A stretch of 10,286 bases of DNA from Candidatus Agathobaculum merdigallinarum (GCA_019115425.1 DXDO01000132.1:1-10286), one strand, 5' to 3'; positions 1 through 6,953 are shown, counted from the stretch's first letter. Program-made: numbers and translations. The notes: generated by a model from the letters alone, not told the origin.

Positions 1-951
1 GCACAGCTCGGCAAATTCCTCCTCGGTCTCGCCCGGCAGGCCGACGATCAGGCTGGTGCGCAGCACAAGCCCCGGGATGCGTTGCCGCAGATCTGCGATC
101 AGGGAGGCGAACTCCGCCCCGTCGCCCGGGCGGTGCATCGCGCGCAGGATGCGCTTTGACACATGCTGGAGCGGGATGTCCAGATATTTGACGATCTTGG
201 GTTCAGATGCGATCACGTCGATCAGCTCGTCCGTGATCTGGTCGGGATAGAGGTAGTGCAGGCGCACCCAGATAAAGTCCAGCTTGCACAGCTCGCGCAG
301 CAGCGCGGGCAGCAGGCGCTTGTGCTCGGGCAGATCCATGCCGTACTTGGTGATGTCCTGCGCAATGACGATGAGCTCCTTGACGCCTGCGTCCGCCAGC
401 GCTTTCGCTTCCTCGAGCAGCGCGTCCATCTCGCGCGAGCGGTACGGCCCGCGCAGTTTGGGGATGATGCAGTAGCCGCAGCGGTTGGAGCAGCCCTCGG
501 CGATCTTGAAGTAAGCAGTGTAAGACGGGGTCAGGCGGTCACGGTTGCCCTCGAGCGCGGCGGACGCCATATCCGCCATGTAAGCCGCCTTGTGGCCGCC
601 GAGCGCGGCGGCAGCCGCGTCTACGATGTTTTCATAGCTGCCCGTGCCGCAGAGCGCGTCGATCTCGGGCAGTTCCTTACGCATCTCGTCTGCATAGCGC
701 TGCACCAGACAGCCTGTGACGACCAGACCCTTCATTTTACCGCTCTGCTTGTACTGCGCGGTCTCAAGGATGGTCTCTATCGCCTCGCTCTTGGCGGCCT
801 CAATGAATCCGCAGGTGTTGACCACGCCCACGTCGGCCTCGGCCATGTCCTCGGTAATTTCCCAGCCCGCCGCGCGCAGCAGGGCGAGCATGTGCTCACT
901 GTCCACCAGATTTTTGGCGCAGCCGAGCGAAATCAGTCCTATTTTCGGCAT
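1..951 (-). CDS. rimO: Ribosomal protein S12 methylthiotransferase RimO (3' end cut by window)
   Basis: Radical-SAM methylthiotransferase that adds a methylthio group to an aspartate of ribosomal protein S12 in the cytoplasm. The 317 visible codons start MPKIGLISLGCAKNLVDSE, the RimO-type opening of the UPF0004 domain. C11, C47 and C81 are the expected ligands of the first [4Fe-4S] cluster. The radical-SAM motif GCSNRCGYCIIP supplies C154, C158 and C161, followed by radical-SAM core segments such as DIPLQH (258-263). The family is about 440 residues, so the end of the radical-SAM core and the C-terminal TRAM domain lie beyond base 1. The ATG at 949-951 is preceded by AAAAAAGGAG six bases upstream and by a near-consensus promoter, so the start is firm. 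The related MiaB family is less likely because of the N-terminal ISLGCAKNLVDSE signature. The gene is divergent from citrate synthase. Confidence 0.95.
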   Translation of the reverse strand, partial: MPKIGLISLGCAKNLVDSEHMLALLRAAGWEITEDMAEADVGVVNTCGFIEAAKSEAIETILETAQYKQSGKMKGLVVTGCLVQRYADEMRKELPEIDALCGTGSYENIVDAAAAALGGHKAAYMADMASAALEGNRDRLTPSYTAYFKIAEGCSNRCGYCIIPKLRGPYRSREMDALLEEAKALADAGVKELIVIAQDITKYGMDLPEHKRLLPALLRELCKLDFIWVRLHYLYPDQITDELIDVIASEPKIVKYLDIPLQHVSKRILRAMHRPGDGAEFASLIADLRQRIPGLVLRTSLIVGLPGETEEEFAELC

Positions 952-987
952 GGAAATCTCCTTTTTTGTCCCAATGGTATCGGGAAT

Positions 988-1016
988 ATTATACACCACA
1001 AAGTAGAGTTTGTCAT
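988..1016 (-). promoter_or_regulatory. Sigma-A-type promoter for rimO
   Basis: On the minus strand, ATGACA (-35, 1011-1016) is separated by exactly 17 bases from a perfect TATAAT (-10, 988-993). Transcription would start near 981, giving a leader of about 30 bases before the rimO ATG at 951. Called by eye from hexamers and spacing. Confidence 0.75.
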
Positions 1017-1153
1017 CCACCGGATTTCCGACGCCCCGTGCTCCGCATCCACGGGCTTTCCTACAGCAAAGTGGCAAAAGGTTTGCACATCCCGCATCTT
1101 TAACTTGCGTACAGGCATGTTAAATAATCAATAAAATTGCAGAAATCAGCTTT

Positions 1154-1169
1154 TTGTATGGTTATACAA
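1154..1169. repeat. Operator-like dyad upstream of citrate synthase promoter
   Basis: TTGTAT-GGTT-ATACAA is a perfect 6-4-6 inverted repeat ending 10 bases before the -35 hexamer of the citrate synthase promoter. Its position suits an activator or repressor site. TTGTAT/ATACAA arms resemble some GntR-family operators, but no regulator is encoded nearby. A 6-4-6 dyad is expected a few times by chance in 10 kb, so this rests mainly on position. Confidence 0.35.
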
Positions 1170-1179
1170 GCGAGAATGT

Positions 1180-1208
1180 TTGACAACCTTGCAGGATTAG
1201 AGTAAAAT
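1180..1208 (+). promoter_or_regulatory. Sigma-A-type promoter for citrate synthase
   Basis: A perfect TTGACA (-35, 1180-1185) is followed after 17 bases by TAAAAT (-10, 1203-1208), five of six matches to consensus. The start would fall near 1215, leaving a leader of about 37 bases. The leader contains the ribosome binding site AAAGGGGAGG (1237-1246), five bases before the ATG at 1252. Together these support strong expression of a single-gene transcript. Confidence 0.85.
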
Positions 1209-1251
1209 ATATTCAAGATGGAAAATACGAGCAAAGAAAGGGGAGGCCCGG

Positions 1252-2616
1252 ATGACGATTCAGCCTGATTTTGTAAAACAAGAGCTCTTGCATGAATTAA
1301 GCGAGAGCTTCCGCTTGAACAGCCAGATCCCGACCGATCTGTACTCCCGCTACCGCATCAAGCGCGGTCTGCGCAACGCGGACGGCACCGGCGTACTGGT
1401 CGGCGCGAGCCGCCTTGGCAACGTTCACGGCTACATACTCAATGAAGGCGAGCGCGAGCCGATCGAGGGCCGCCTCACCTACCGCGGCTACAATGTGTAC
1501 GACCTGATCCACGGTCTGGAGCGCGAAAACCGCTTTGGCTTTGCCGAAGTCGGCTATCTGCTGATGTGCGGCGCGCTGCCCACCCGCCGCCAGCTGGAGG
1601 ATTTTCAGCATATCATCGGCCTTGAGCGCGCCCTTCCGGATAATTTCACGGAGGATATGATCATGCGCGCGCCCAGCCGCGATATTATGAACAAGCTCGC
1701 AGGCGCAACGCTTGCGCTTTATTCCTATGACGCCAACCCGGACGATAACTCGGTGGAAAACATCATGCGGCAGGGCATCAGCCTGATGGCGAAATTCCCT
1801 GTGATCATTTCGCATGCCTATCAGGCCAAGCGCCGCTATTTCGACGGGGACTCCATGTTCCTGCATGTGCCCGATTCCGATCGTTCGACCGCGGAAAACA
1901 TCCTGCATCTGGTGCGGCCGGACGGACAGTTCACCGATGAAGAAGCCAAGCTGCTCGACCGCTGCCTGATTCTGCACGCCGAGCATGGCGGCGGCAACAA
2001 CTCGTCGTTCACCGTGCGCGTCACTTCCTCCTCGGGCACGGACACCTATTCCGCGATCGCGGCGGCAGTGTCCTCGCTCAAAGGCCCGCGGCACGGCGGC
2101 GCCAACCTGCGCGTCGTGCGGCAGTTTGACGAGATGAAGGCCAATATCAGCAACTGGATGGACGAGGAAGAGGTCGCGGCTTATCTGCGCAGGATACTGG
2201 ACGGCGAAGCGGGCGACGGCTCCGGCCTGATCTATGGCATGGGCCATGCGATCTACACCTTGAGCGACCCGCGTGCGGTCGCACTCAAGCGCGCGGCGCG
2301 TCCGCTGGCGGAGAAAAAGGGCTATTCCGAGGAAATGGATCTGATCGAGCTGGTCGAAAAGCTCACGCCCGCGGTTTTCAAGGAGAAAAAAGGCAGCGAC
2401 AAGCCGATGTGTGCGAATGTGGATATGTATTCCGGCCTTGTCTATAAAATGCTCGGCCTGCCCAAGTCGCTGTATACCCCGCTGTTTGCCACGGCGCGTA
2501 TCGTCGGCTGGATGGCGCACCGGCTGGAGGAGGTCACCACCGGCGGCAAGATCATCCGTCCGGCATACAAACCGCTGGCGAAAAATGCGGAATATGTCAA
2601 TCTGGAGGACCGGTAA
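1252..2616 (+). CDS. gltA: Citrate synthase (citrate/2-methylcitrate synthase family)
   Basis: Condenses oxaloacetate and acetyl-CoA to citrate in the cytoplasm. In anaerobic clostridia this usually feeds 2-oxoglutarate and glutamate synthesis rather than a full TCA cycle. The 454-residue protein is longer than the usual 370-430, mainly through an N-terminal extension of about 50 residues common in clostridial forms. Visible motifs are RGY (78-80), HAEHGGGN (242-249), GPRHGGAN (278-285), GMGHAIY (329-335) and NVDMYSG (389-395). H281, H332 and D391 match the catalytic His-His-Asp triad of the family. FATARIVGW (412-420) is the usual C-terminal segment. The gene is monocistronic, with its own consensus promoter and a strong terminator. 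No aconitase or isocitrate dehydrogenase is adjacent, so a 2-methylcitrate synthase role cannot be excluded. The Firmicute name citZ would also apply. Confidence 0.95.
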   Translation: MTIQPDFVKQELLHELSESFRLNSQIPTDLYSRYRIKRGLRNADGTGVLVGASRLGNVHGYILNEGEREPIEGRLTYRGYNVYDLIHGLERENRFGFAEVGYLLMCGALPTRRQLEDFQHIIGLERALPDNFTEDMIMRAPSRDIMNKLAGATLALYSYDANPDDNSVENIMRQGISLMAKFPVIISHAYQAKRRYFDGDSMFLHVPDSDRSTAENILHLVRPDGQFTDEEAKLLDRCLILHAEHGGGNNSSFTVRVTSSSGTDTYSAIAAAVSSLKGPRHGGANLRVVRQFDEMKANISNWMDEEEVAAYLRRILDGEAGDGSGLIYGMGHAIYTLSDPRAVALKRAARPLAEKKGYSEEMDLIELVEKLTPAVFKEKKGSDKPMCANVDMYSGLVYKMLGLPKSLYTPLFATARIVGWMAHRLEEVTTGGKIIRPAYKPLAKNAEYVNLEDR

Positions 2617-2646
2617 GCCTGCCGACGGCCCTGCACAGCAATTTAC

Positions 2647-2693
2647 GAAAAAAACAGCGTGCCCTGCTGGGGACACGCTGTTTTTTATTTTTC
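2647..2693. terminator. Bidirectional intrinsic terminator between citrate synthase and the YwaF-like gene
   Basis: AAAACAGCGTG-CCC (2651-2664) pairs with GGG-A-CACGCTGTTTT (2670-2684), an approximately 14-bp stem with a single bulged A. A run of T (2681-2693) follows on the plus strand and a run of A (2648-2654) precedes it, which gives a U-tract on the minus strand. It lies 31 bases after the citrate synthase stop and 16 bases after the convergent gene's stop, so it serves both. Confidence 0.92.
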
Positions 2694-2708
2694 CAACGGC
2701 GGGAGATG

Positions 2709-3518
2709 TCAGTTCCTGCGGAAGAAACGGGCGGCAGACAGCGTCTTTTCCGCTGTTTGCGGGCCATTCGCACCCACAGGAAGGGGCGCACCTTTGGCCG
2801 CGCGGACACGGAAGGGCAAATGGATCAGCAGGCTCGCGCACGACAGAAGCACAAACGCGCACGCAAGGTAAACCCCGCGTCCAAACGCGTCAAAGATCCA
2901 CTCGAGCGGCGTGTTTTCAGGCGCCGCAAACAAAAACATGTAATTTTCACCGAACACGCGGTCCACAATGCCGACCACCAGCGCAGCTAACAGGAAGATG
3001 CACAGCACGCGCGGGAAGCGCCGTGGGTCGGGGCGATGCTGTCCGGATAAAATCAGCGCCAGCGGCACGAAGATCAGCAGGCCGTGCAGCGCGAAAGTTT
3101 GCAGGGTCTGAAACGACCAGAGCGGATAATAGCCCGCCACACCTGCCGGAAACACGGTTCCAAAGATACCGCCCAGCAGCGAGGTTGCGTAGACAAAATC
3201 GTGGAAGCAGGTGAATTTGGTGAACACCGCCAGCGGGATGAACAGACATTGCAGCCCGCACAGGTGCAGCGGCAGCAGTTTGACGATCTCGGTCGTACCG
3301 GTGAAGTACATCCAAAGCGAGTGACTCAGCTCAAGCGCAGGCTCGAGGATGGCCGCTGCGTAAATCATGCGCTTCTGCCCCTGCGGGGAAAGCCGTTTCA
3401 GAATGAACAGCCCTGCCGCGATGCAGCCGGCGAGGAACAGCAGCAGCGCGATATGCTGTCCCCCGAGCAGGGAAAACGCCTGCGGACTGGGATGATCCGC
3501 GCGTGCAAAAAATGGCAT
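2709..3518 (-). CDS. YwaF/TIGR02206-family integral membrane protein
   Basis: A 269-residue, strongly hydrophobic protein with about six to seven predicted membrane segments (for example around 21-40, 49-72, 81-100, 108-130, 137-158, 167-186 and 212-234). The family hallmarks seen are LLPLHLCGLQ (81-90) and ENYMFLFAAP (191-200), which match the YwaF/TIGR02206 group widespread in Firmicutes. That family has no established biochemical role, so none is assigned. The C-terminal 35 residues are hydrophilic and basic, ending FFRRN. The ATG at 3516-3518 has a modest GGAAAGG site nine bases upstream. It sits alone between two hairpins: the shared terminator beyond its stop, and the hairpin at 3638-3675 behind it. 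This suggests an independent transcript. Confidence 0.85.
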   Translation of the reverse strand: MPFFARADHPSPQAFSLLGGQHIALLLFLAGCIAAGLFILKRLSPQGQKRMIYAAAILEPALELSHSLWMYFTGTTEIVKLLPLHLCGLQCLFIPLAVFTKFTCFHDFVYATSLLGGIFGTVFPAGVAGYYPLWSFQTLQTFALHGLLIFVPLALILSGQHRPDPRRFPRVLCIFLLAALVVGIVDRVFGENYMFLFAAPENTPLEWIFDAFGRGVYLACAFVLLSCASLLIHLPFRVRAAKGAPLPVGANGPQTAEKTLSAARFFRRN

Positions 3519-3556
3519 AACGAAAAACCTTTCCAGCTTATTTCAATCTTTGATCC

Positions 3557-3562
3557 AGTATA
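3557..3562 (-). promoter_or_regulatory. Possible -10 element for the YwaF-like gene
   Basis: On the minus strand the hexamer reads TATACT, five of six to consensus, and would give a leader of about 30 bases before the ATG at 3518. No convincing -35 hexamer sits 16-18 bases upstream, so this is a weak call. Confidence 0.25.
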
Positions 3563-3637
3563 TGGTGCAATACAACGAAAAGCACTGTATCATTTCTGTG
3601 TGTACAATTTGTGTCCATTTGGAAACAGACACAGCAA

Positions 3638-3675
3638 AGCCGAACCGCCCCCTGAGGGCAGTTCGGCTGTTTTTT
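3638..3675. terminator. Hairpin terminator downstream of desulfoferrodoxin
   Basis: AGCCGAAC-C-GCCC (3638-3650) faces GGGC-A-GTTCGGCT (3656-3668). The six-T run (3670-3675) follows the stem on the plus strand. In the minus-strand RNA, where the upstream gene is transcribed, the C/A mismatch becomes a U-G wobble, so the stem is a continuous 13 pairs. It is followed there only by the looser TTGCTGTGTCTGTTT. It most likely ends the desulfoferrodoxin transcript and blocks plus-strand read-through. Confidence 0.7.
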
Positions 3676-3691
3676 GTAGAAAATCAGAGAC

Positions 3692-4072
3692 TTACAGCGC
3701 TTTTTTCCACAGGCCGTGCAGATTGCAGAATTCGTAGACCGCCTCGGCCTTTTCGCCTTCCGCCAGACGGAACACCGCCTCCGGCGCGCCGGTATGATTC
3801 AGCACCGCGCGGTGAACGCCCTTGTCGGTCGTAAGCCAGATAAACGCGATGTGATGCTCCTCGGTCATGGGATGGGCCACTTCGCCCACGCTTGCGCGAA
3901 CCACATCGCCCTCCACTTGAACCACCGGCACATGCTTTTCCGATGCGCCGTCGCTTTCGCCGGCCTTGAACGCCTTCATCGGCTCGCCGCAGCAGATCAC
4001 CGGCACGCCGTGGTCCTCGATCATTTCAATAATATTGCCGCAGTGCATACATTTGTAGATTTTCAGTTCCAT
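3692..4072 (-). CDS. dfx: Desulfoferrodoxin (two-iron superoxide reductase)
   Basis: Reduces superoxide to hydrogen peroxide in the cytoplasm of anaerobes without producing oxygen. The 126-residue protein matches the usual desulfoferrodoxin length. The N-terminal rubredoxin-like centre I has C8 and C11 (KCMHCGN) and C27-C28 (ICCGEPM). The catalytic square-pyramidal iron centre II has H47 (EKHVP, with the neighbouring E45), H67 (HPM), H73, C116 and H119 (CNLHG). All ligands are present, so it should be active. The ATG at 4070-4072 is chosen because GGAGG lies eight bases upstream. An upstream in-frame ATG at 4160-4162 would add 30 residues of no resemblance to the family. No rubredoxin, rubrerythrin or peroxidase gene is adjacent, so its electron donor is encoded elsewhere. 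Confidence 0.95.
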   Translation of the reverse strand: MELKIYKCMHCGNIIEMIEDHGVPVICCGEPMKAFKAGESDGASEKHVPVVQVEGDVVRASVGEVAHPMTEEHHIAFIWLTTDKGVHRAVLNHTGAPEAVFRLAEGEKAEAVYEFCNLHGLWKKAL

Positions 4073-4167
4073 GATTGTTTCCTCCGTTTCGCAATTCGTA
4101 TCTATTGCTGATGAATTTTTGTGCGCCCCGCGCATCTTTCGCGCCGCAGACGCAATTTTCATAAAAT

Positions 4168-4185
4168 CCGGGGCATATCCCTCGG
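4168..4185. repeat. Imperfect palindrome in the gap before desulfoferrodoxin
   Basis: CCGGGGCATATCCCTCGG matches its own reverse complement at 14 of 18 positions and is centred on ATAT. It lies about 100 bases upstream of the dfx start. I see no clear -35/-10 pair around it, and no PerR-type box. It may be an operator or chance. Confidence 0.2.
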
Positions 4186-4206
4186 TATTCTATGCAAGAA
4201 AGAGAA

Positions 4207-4255
4207 GCCGCTTGAAATATCCGAGCTTTTCCCGCTTTGAAAGCGCCCAAGCGGC
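4207..4255 (-). terminator. Nested inverted repeat, candidate terminator of the dCMP deaminase transcript
   Basis: GCCGCTTG (4207-4214) and CAAGCGGC (4248-4255) form a perfect 8-bp inverted repeat. Its 33-base interior contains a second palindrome, CGCTTTGAAAGCG (4233-4245). Read on the minus strand, the outer stem is followed by the pyrimidine-rich TTCTCTTTCTT. This fits an atypical terminator about 50 bases after the dCMP deaminase stop. The long interior is unusual for an intrinsic terminator. Confidence 0.4.
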
Positions 4256-4303
4256 GCCCTGCGCGGCTGCTCTCATCCAAGCCGGAATCGTTTGGGCGAA
4301 GCC

Positions 4304-4792
4304 TCAGTATCCGGTCTGTCCGTCCAGCACGTCGTCGTGATCCACCCAGTCGCTCACATGAATGATATCATATGTATCGCTGTCCCGGCGGATAACGACC
4401 TGCTCGATACCCGCATTGATGATTAAACGCTTGCACATGGTACAGGAATTCGCGTCCCGCATGATCTCACCGGTCGCCATATCGCGGCCGACGAGATAGA
4501 GCGTTGCGCCGAGCATCTGCTCGCGCGGGGCGGCGATGATGGCGTTGGCCTCCGCGTGTACCGAGCGGCAGAACTCGTACCGCTCGCCGCGCGGGATGCC
4601 CATTTTCTGCCGGATGCAGGTGCCGATGTCGATGCAGTTGGCACGGCCGCGCGGCGCGCCGGTGTATCCGGTGGAGACGATCACGTCGTTTTTGACAATC
4701 ACCGCGCCGAAATTGCGCCTGAGGCAGGTGCCGCGCTCCAGCGCGACCTGCGCCATATCCAGATAATAATTTATTTTGTCCCGTCGGTTCAT
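4304..4792 (-). CDS. dCMP deaminase (deoxycytidylate deaminase, ComEB-like)
   Basis: Zinc enzyme that deaminates dCMP to dUMP, the substrate of thymidylate synthase, in the cytoplasm. The 162-residue protein is of normal family length. The cytidine-deaminase fold motifs are SVHAEANAI, with zinc ligand H79 and catalytic proton shuttle E81, and SCTMCKRLIINAGI, with zinc ligands C117 and C120. The usual proline before the first cysteine is serine here. The N-terminal TGYTGAPRG (41-49) is also typical of dCMP deaminases. The ATG at 4790-4792 has AAGGAGG (4799-4805) six bases upstream. It begins 20 bases after the stop of the upstream ABC ATPase, so the two are probably one transcript. In Bacillus the homologue is named comEB, but nothing here links it to competence. 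Confidence 0.93.
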   Translation of the reverse strand: MNRRDKINYYLDMAQVALERGTCLRRNFGAVIVKNDVIVSTGYTGAPRGRANCIDIGTCIRQKMGIPRGERYEFCRSVHAEANAIIAAPREQMLGATLYLVGRDMATGEIMRDANSCTMCKRLIINAGIEQVVIRRDSDTYDIIHVSDWVDHDDVLDGQTGY

Positions 4793-4812
4793 AAACAGCC
4801 TCCTTAAATCTG

Positions 4813-5469
4813 TCAGCCAAGCAGCTCGCCGTTGTTGAGCGTCAGCCGCCTTGCCGCCCGTGCGGCCGCGGCGCGGTCGTGCGTGATGAGAACGACCGTA
4901 TTGCCTGCTTGATGCAGGCGGTCCAACAGCGCAAGCACATCGGCTGCCGCTTCGGGGTCCAGTCCGGCTGTCGGCTCGTCCGCCAGCACGACACCCGGAT
5001 GCGTGACGACCGCGCGCGCGATCGCTACACGCTGCTGCTGCCCGCCCGAGAGCTGCCCGGGCTTGTGCTCGAGCCGGTCGGCAAGCCCGACTGTCTCCAG
5101 CATGTCCGCCGCACGCCTGATCCGTTCCGCGCGCGGCACACCCTGAAGCGTCAGCGGCAGCGCTACGTTTTCCAGCGCGGTCATGCCCGGGATGAGCTGG
5201 AACCGCTGAAACACAAAACCGATCCGCTGGCTGCGCAGCCGCGCCAGTGCCTGCGGCGGCAGGCGGGAAACATCCTCCCCTTCCAGCAGATAGCTGCCGT
5301 CGGTCAGCGTGTCGAGCAGGCCGAGCACGTGCATCAGCGTGGACTTGCCCGAACCGGATGCGCCGGTGATCGAAACGTAATCGCCGCGCTCGACAGTCAG
5401 GTCGATTGCGCGGAGCGCGCAGACACCGCTTTCATGATATATTTTACTCGCATGGATGAGCTTTAGCAA
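4813..5469 (-). CDS. ABC transporter ATP-binding protein, MacB/LolD/YknY type
   Basis: Cytoplasmic nucleotide-binding subunit of an ABC transporter, 218 residues, normal for the FtsE/LolD/MacB class. It has Walker A GASGSGKST (36-44), Q-loop VFQ (86-88), signature LSGGQQQR (140-147), Walker B VVLADE (160-165) followed by PTAGLD, and H-loop H197. The start is taken as TTG at 5467-5469, giving (M)LKLIHASKIYHESG, because GGGAGG lies nine bases upstream. No in-frame ATG or GTG is available nearby. The reading frame stays open upstream to 6150, but that part runs over the MATE gene and its terminator and does not look like protein. No permease, membrane-fusion or substrate-binding gene is adjacent, so partner and substrate are unknown. 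The family often works with FtsX/MacB-type permeases in lipoprotein, peptide or antibiotic export. The next gene downstream is dCMP deaminase. Confidence 0.9.
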   Translation of the reverse strand: MLKLIHASKIYHESGVCALRAIDLTVERGDYVSITGASGSGKSTLMHVLGLLDTLTDGSYLLEGEDVSRLPPQALARLRSQRIGFVFQRFQLIPGMTALENVALPLTLQGVPRAERIRRAADMLETVGLADRLEHKPGQLSGGQQQRVAIARAVVTHPGVVLADEPTAGLDPEAAADVLALLDRLHQAGNTVVLITHDRAAAARAARRLTLNNGELLG

Positions 5470-5478
5470 GGTATTTCG

Positions 5479-5484
5479 CCTCCC
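5479..5484 (-). promoter_or_regulatory. Ribosome binding site deciding the TTG start of the ABC ATPase
   Basis: GGGAGG on the minus strand ends nine bases before the TTG at 5467-5469. The alternative ATG just upstream (5486-5488 region) is out of frame and would make only a seven-codon peptide. Confidence 0.6.
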
Positions 5485-5548
5485 ATTTTCAGTATGGAGG
5501 GGAATGGTGGGTTTTATGCGTTGGGAAGCGCCGGCGGACACCCACTGC

Positions 5549-5585
5549 CCAAAAGGAAAAAGGCTTCCACCGAAGGGAAGCCTTT
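5549..5585 (-). terminator. Intrinsic terminator of the MATE gene
   Basis: A perfect 10-bp stem, AAAGGCTTCC on one side (5559-5568) and GGAAGCCTTT on the other (5576-5585), with a 7-base loop. On the minus strand it is followed by TTCCTTTT. It begins 9 bases after the MATE stop codon. It separates MATE from the ABC ATPase, which therefore needs its own promoter. None is obvious in the 5470-5548 stretch. Confidence 0.9.
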
Positions 5586-5594
5586 GTATGCTTA

Positions 5595-6953
5595 TCACAG
5601 GTTCGGCAGTTTTTTCTTCCAAACGCCGCGTTTGTAGAAGAAAACCGAAATCGCCGAGCCGAGGAACCAGCCGATCGGCCAGGACAGCCAGATGCCGATC
5701 TCGCTGCCCATCAGATTGTACAGGATCGCCGAGAAGCCGACGCGCAGGATCAGGTCCGAGAAGGTGGTGATCATGAACGGCCGCATGGCGCCCGCGCCGC
5801 GCAGCACGCTGTCGCACACAAACTTGATGCACACGATGATGTAGAACGGCACCAGAATGTACAGATACTGCCGCGCCACGTCGATCACGCCCGAAGCGCT
5901 GCCCGCAGGCAGGAACAGGCCGATGAGCACATCCGAGAACGGCAGGTAGATCGCCGTAAACACCAGCGCGAGGCCGATGGAAAACATCGCGCCGGCCTTG
6001 AGACCCGGGCCGATGCGGTCGAGCTTGCGCGCGCCAATATTCTGCGCCACGTAGCTGGACAGACCGGAGGCAAACGACATGCAGCAGGTCAGCGCAAACA
6101 TGTTGACCTTGGTCGCGGCCGAGTAACCCGCGATAACGGTCGCGCCGCACAGGTTGACGAAATACTGGATGATGACGTTGCCGACCGATACAAAGCTCTG
6201 CTGCGCAATGGACGGCACGGCGTAATTGGTCAGGCGGCGCAGCATCTCGGGCGAAAAGAGCAGGAAATGCCCGCCCGTGTCAAACGAGTGCACACGGCGC
6301 AGCAGCAGGATAAGGGCAAGGATGCCCGCGGCGCCCTGCGCAATAAAAGTCGCCCATGCAACGCCTGCAACGCCCCACTGAAAACCCGCGACAAATATCA
6401 GATCCAGAACCACATTGCTGACCGAGGACAGAATGAGCAGGATCAGCGGGGTGCGGCTGTCGCCCATGGCGTTAAAAATGCCCGTACACACGTTGTAAAT
6501 GAACAGGAACAGCAGGCCGAACACATAGACTCGCAGATAGAGTGAGCCGTCAGCAAAGATGTTTTCCGGCGTTTGCAGCGCGGCCATCATGCTGTCGGTC
6601 GCCAGCGCGCCCACCAGCGTGAGCAGCAGCGCGATCACCGCGGTGGTGACCAGCGCGGTCGAAACCGCGGTTTTCATGCGCAGATAGCGCTTTGCACCGA
6701 ACAGCTGGGAGACCAGCACGCTCGTGCCGATGTTGACGCCGGTCGCCACAGCCACAAACAGCTGAGTGATCGGATAGCTCGCGCCGACGGCGGCGAGCGC
6801 CAGTTCGCCCGCTGCGGGCGTGGCGGAAAAGCGGCCGACGATCATGGAGTCGGCCATCTGGTAAAGCTGCTGGAACGCGACGCTGAGCAGCAGCGGGATC
6901 GAGAACCAGAACAGCTTTTGGGATGGTTTGCCTTCGGTAAGGTCGGTTGTCAT
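5595..6953 (-). CDS. MATE-family multidrug/toxin efflux transporter
   Basis: Twelve-helix cytoplasmic-membrane antiporter that exports organic cations or metabolites in exchange for Na+ or H+. The 452-residue length is typical. It has two similar halves of about six membrane segments each. Visible family features are MADSMIVGRF (33-42), NAMGDSRTPL (161-170) and QNIGARK (304-310), plus the second-half counterpart DSVLRGAGAMRP (381-392). The C-terminus is basic (YKRGVWKKKLPNL). The start ATG at 6951-6953 has GGGGAG four bases upstream. The gene follows nhaC on the same strand after 80 bases containing a GC-rich hairpin, and ends at its own terminator. Substrate and coupling ion cannot be read from the sequence. 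The fold resembles the clostridial DinF/NorM-like branch. Confidence 0.93.
   Translation of the reverse strand: MTTDLTEGKPSQKLFWFSIPLLLSVAFQQLYQMADSMIVGRFSATPAAGELALAAVGASYPITQLFVAVATGVNIGTSVLVSQLFGAKRYLRMKTAVSTALVTTAVIALLLTLVGALATDSMMAALQTPENIFADGSLYLRVYVFGLLFLFIYNVCTGIFNAMGDSRTPLILLILSSVSNVVLDLIFVAGFQWGVAGVAWATFIAQGAAGILALILLLRRVHSFDTGGHFLLFSPEMLRRLTNYAVPSIAQQSFVSVGNVIIQYFVNLCGATVIAGYSAATKVNMFALTCCMSFASGLSSYVAQNIGARKLDRIGPGLKAGAMFSIGLALVFTAIYLPFSDVLIGLFLPAGSASGVIDVARQYLYILVPFYIIVCIKFVCDSVLRGAGAMRPFMITTFSDLILRVGFSAILYNLMGSEIGIWLSWPIGWFLGSAISVFFYKRGVWKKKLPNL

Noticed and set aside
163..1134. Long plus-strand open frame (323 codons) opposite rimO
   Set aside because: It is antisense to a clearly conserved RimO frame, has no ribosome binding site and no recognisable motif. 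Such shadows are expected in GC-rich coding DNA.
1297..2862. Minus-strand open frame of 521 codons opposite citrate synthase
   Set aside because: It overlaps the well-supported citrate synthase gene and crosses the bidirectional terminator. The protein is rich in Arg/Ala/His with no family features, so it is a GC-driven shadow.
4073..4162. 30-residue N-terminal extension of desulfoferrodoxin
   Set aside because: The extension does not resemble the family, whereas the internal ATG at 4070-4072 has a good ribosome binding site and gives the standard N-terminus and length.
5463..5488. Seven-codon leader peptide overlapping the ABC ATPase start
   Set aside because: It lacks its own ribosome binding site and contains the ATPase's site within it. 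Too short to support.
5470..6150. Apparent fusion: the ABC ATPase frame stays open upstream across the MATE gene
   Set aside because: The upstream part is a different reading frame of MATE on the same strand and then passes through MATE's terminator. It has no protein-like features, and the TTG start with GGGAGG explains the gene.
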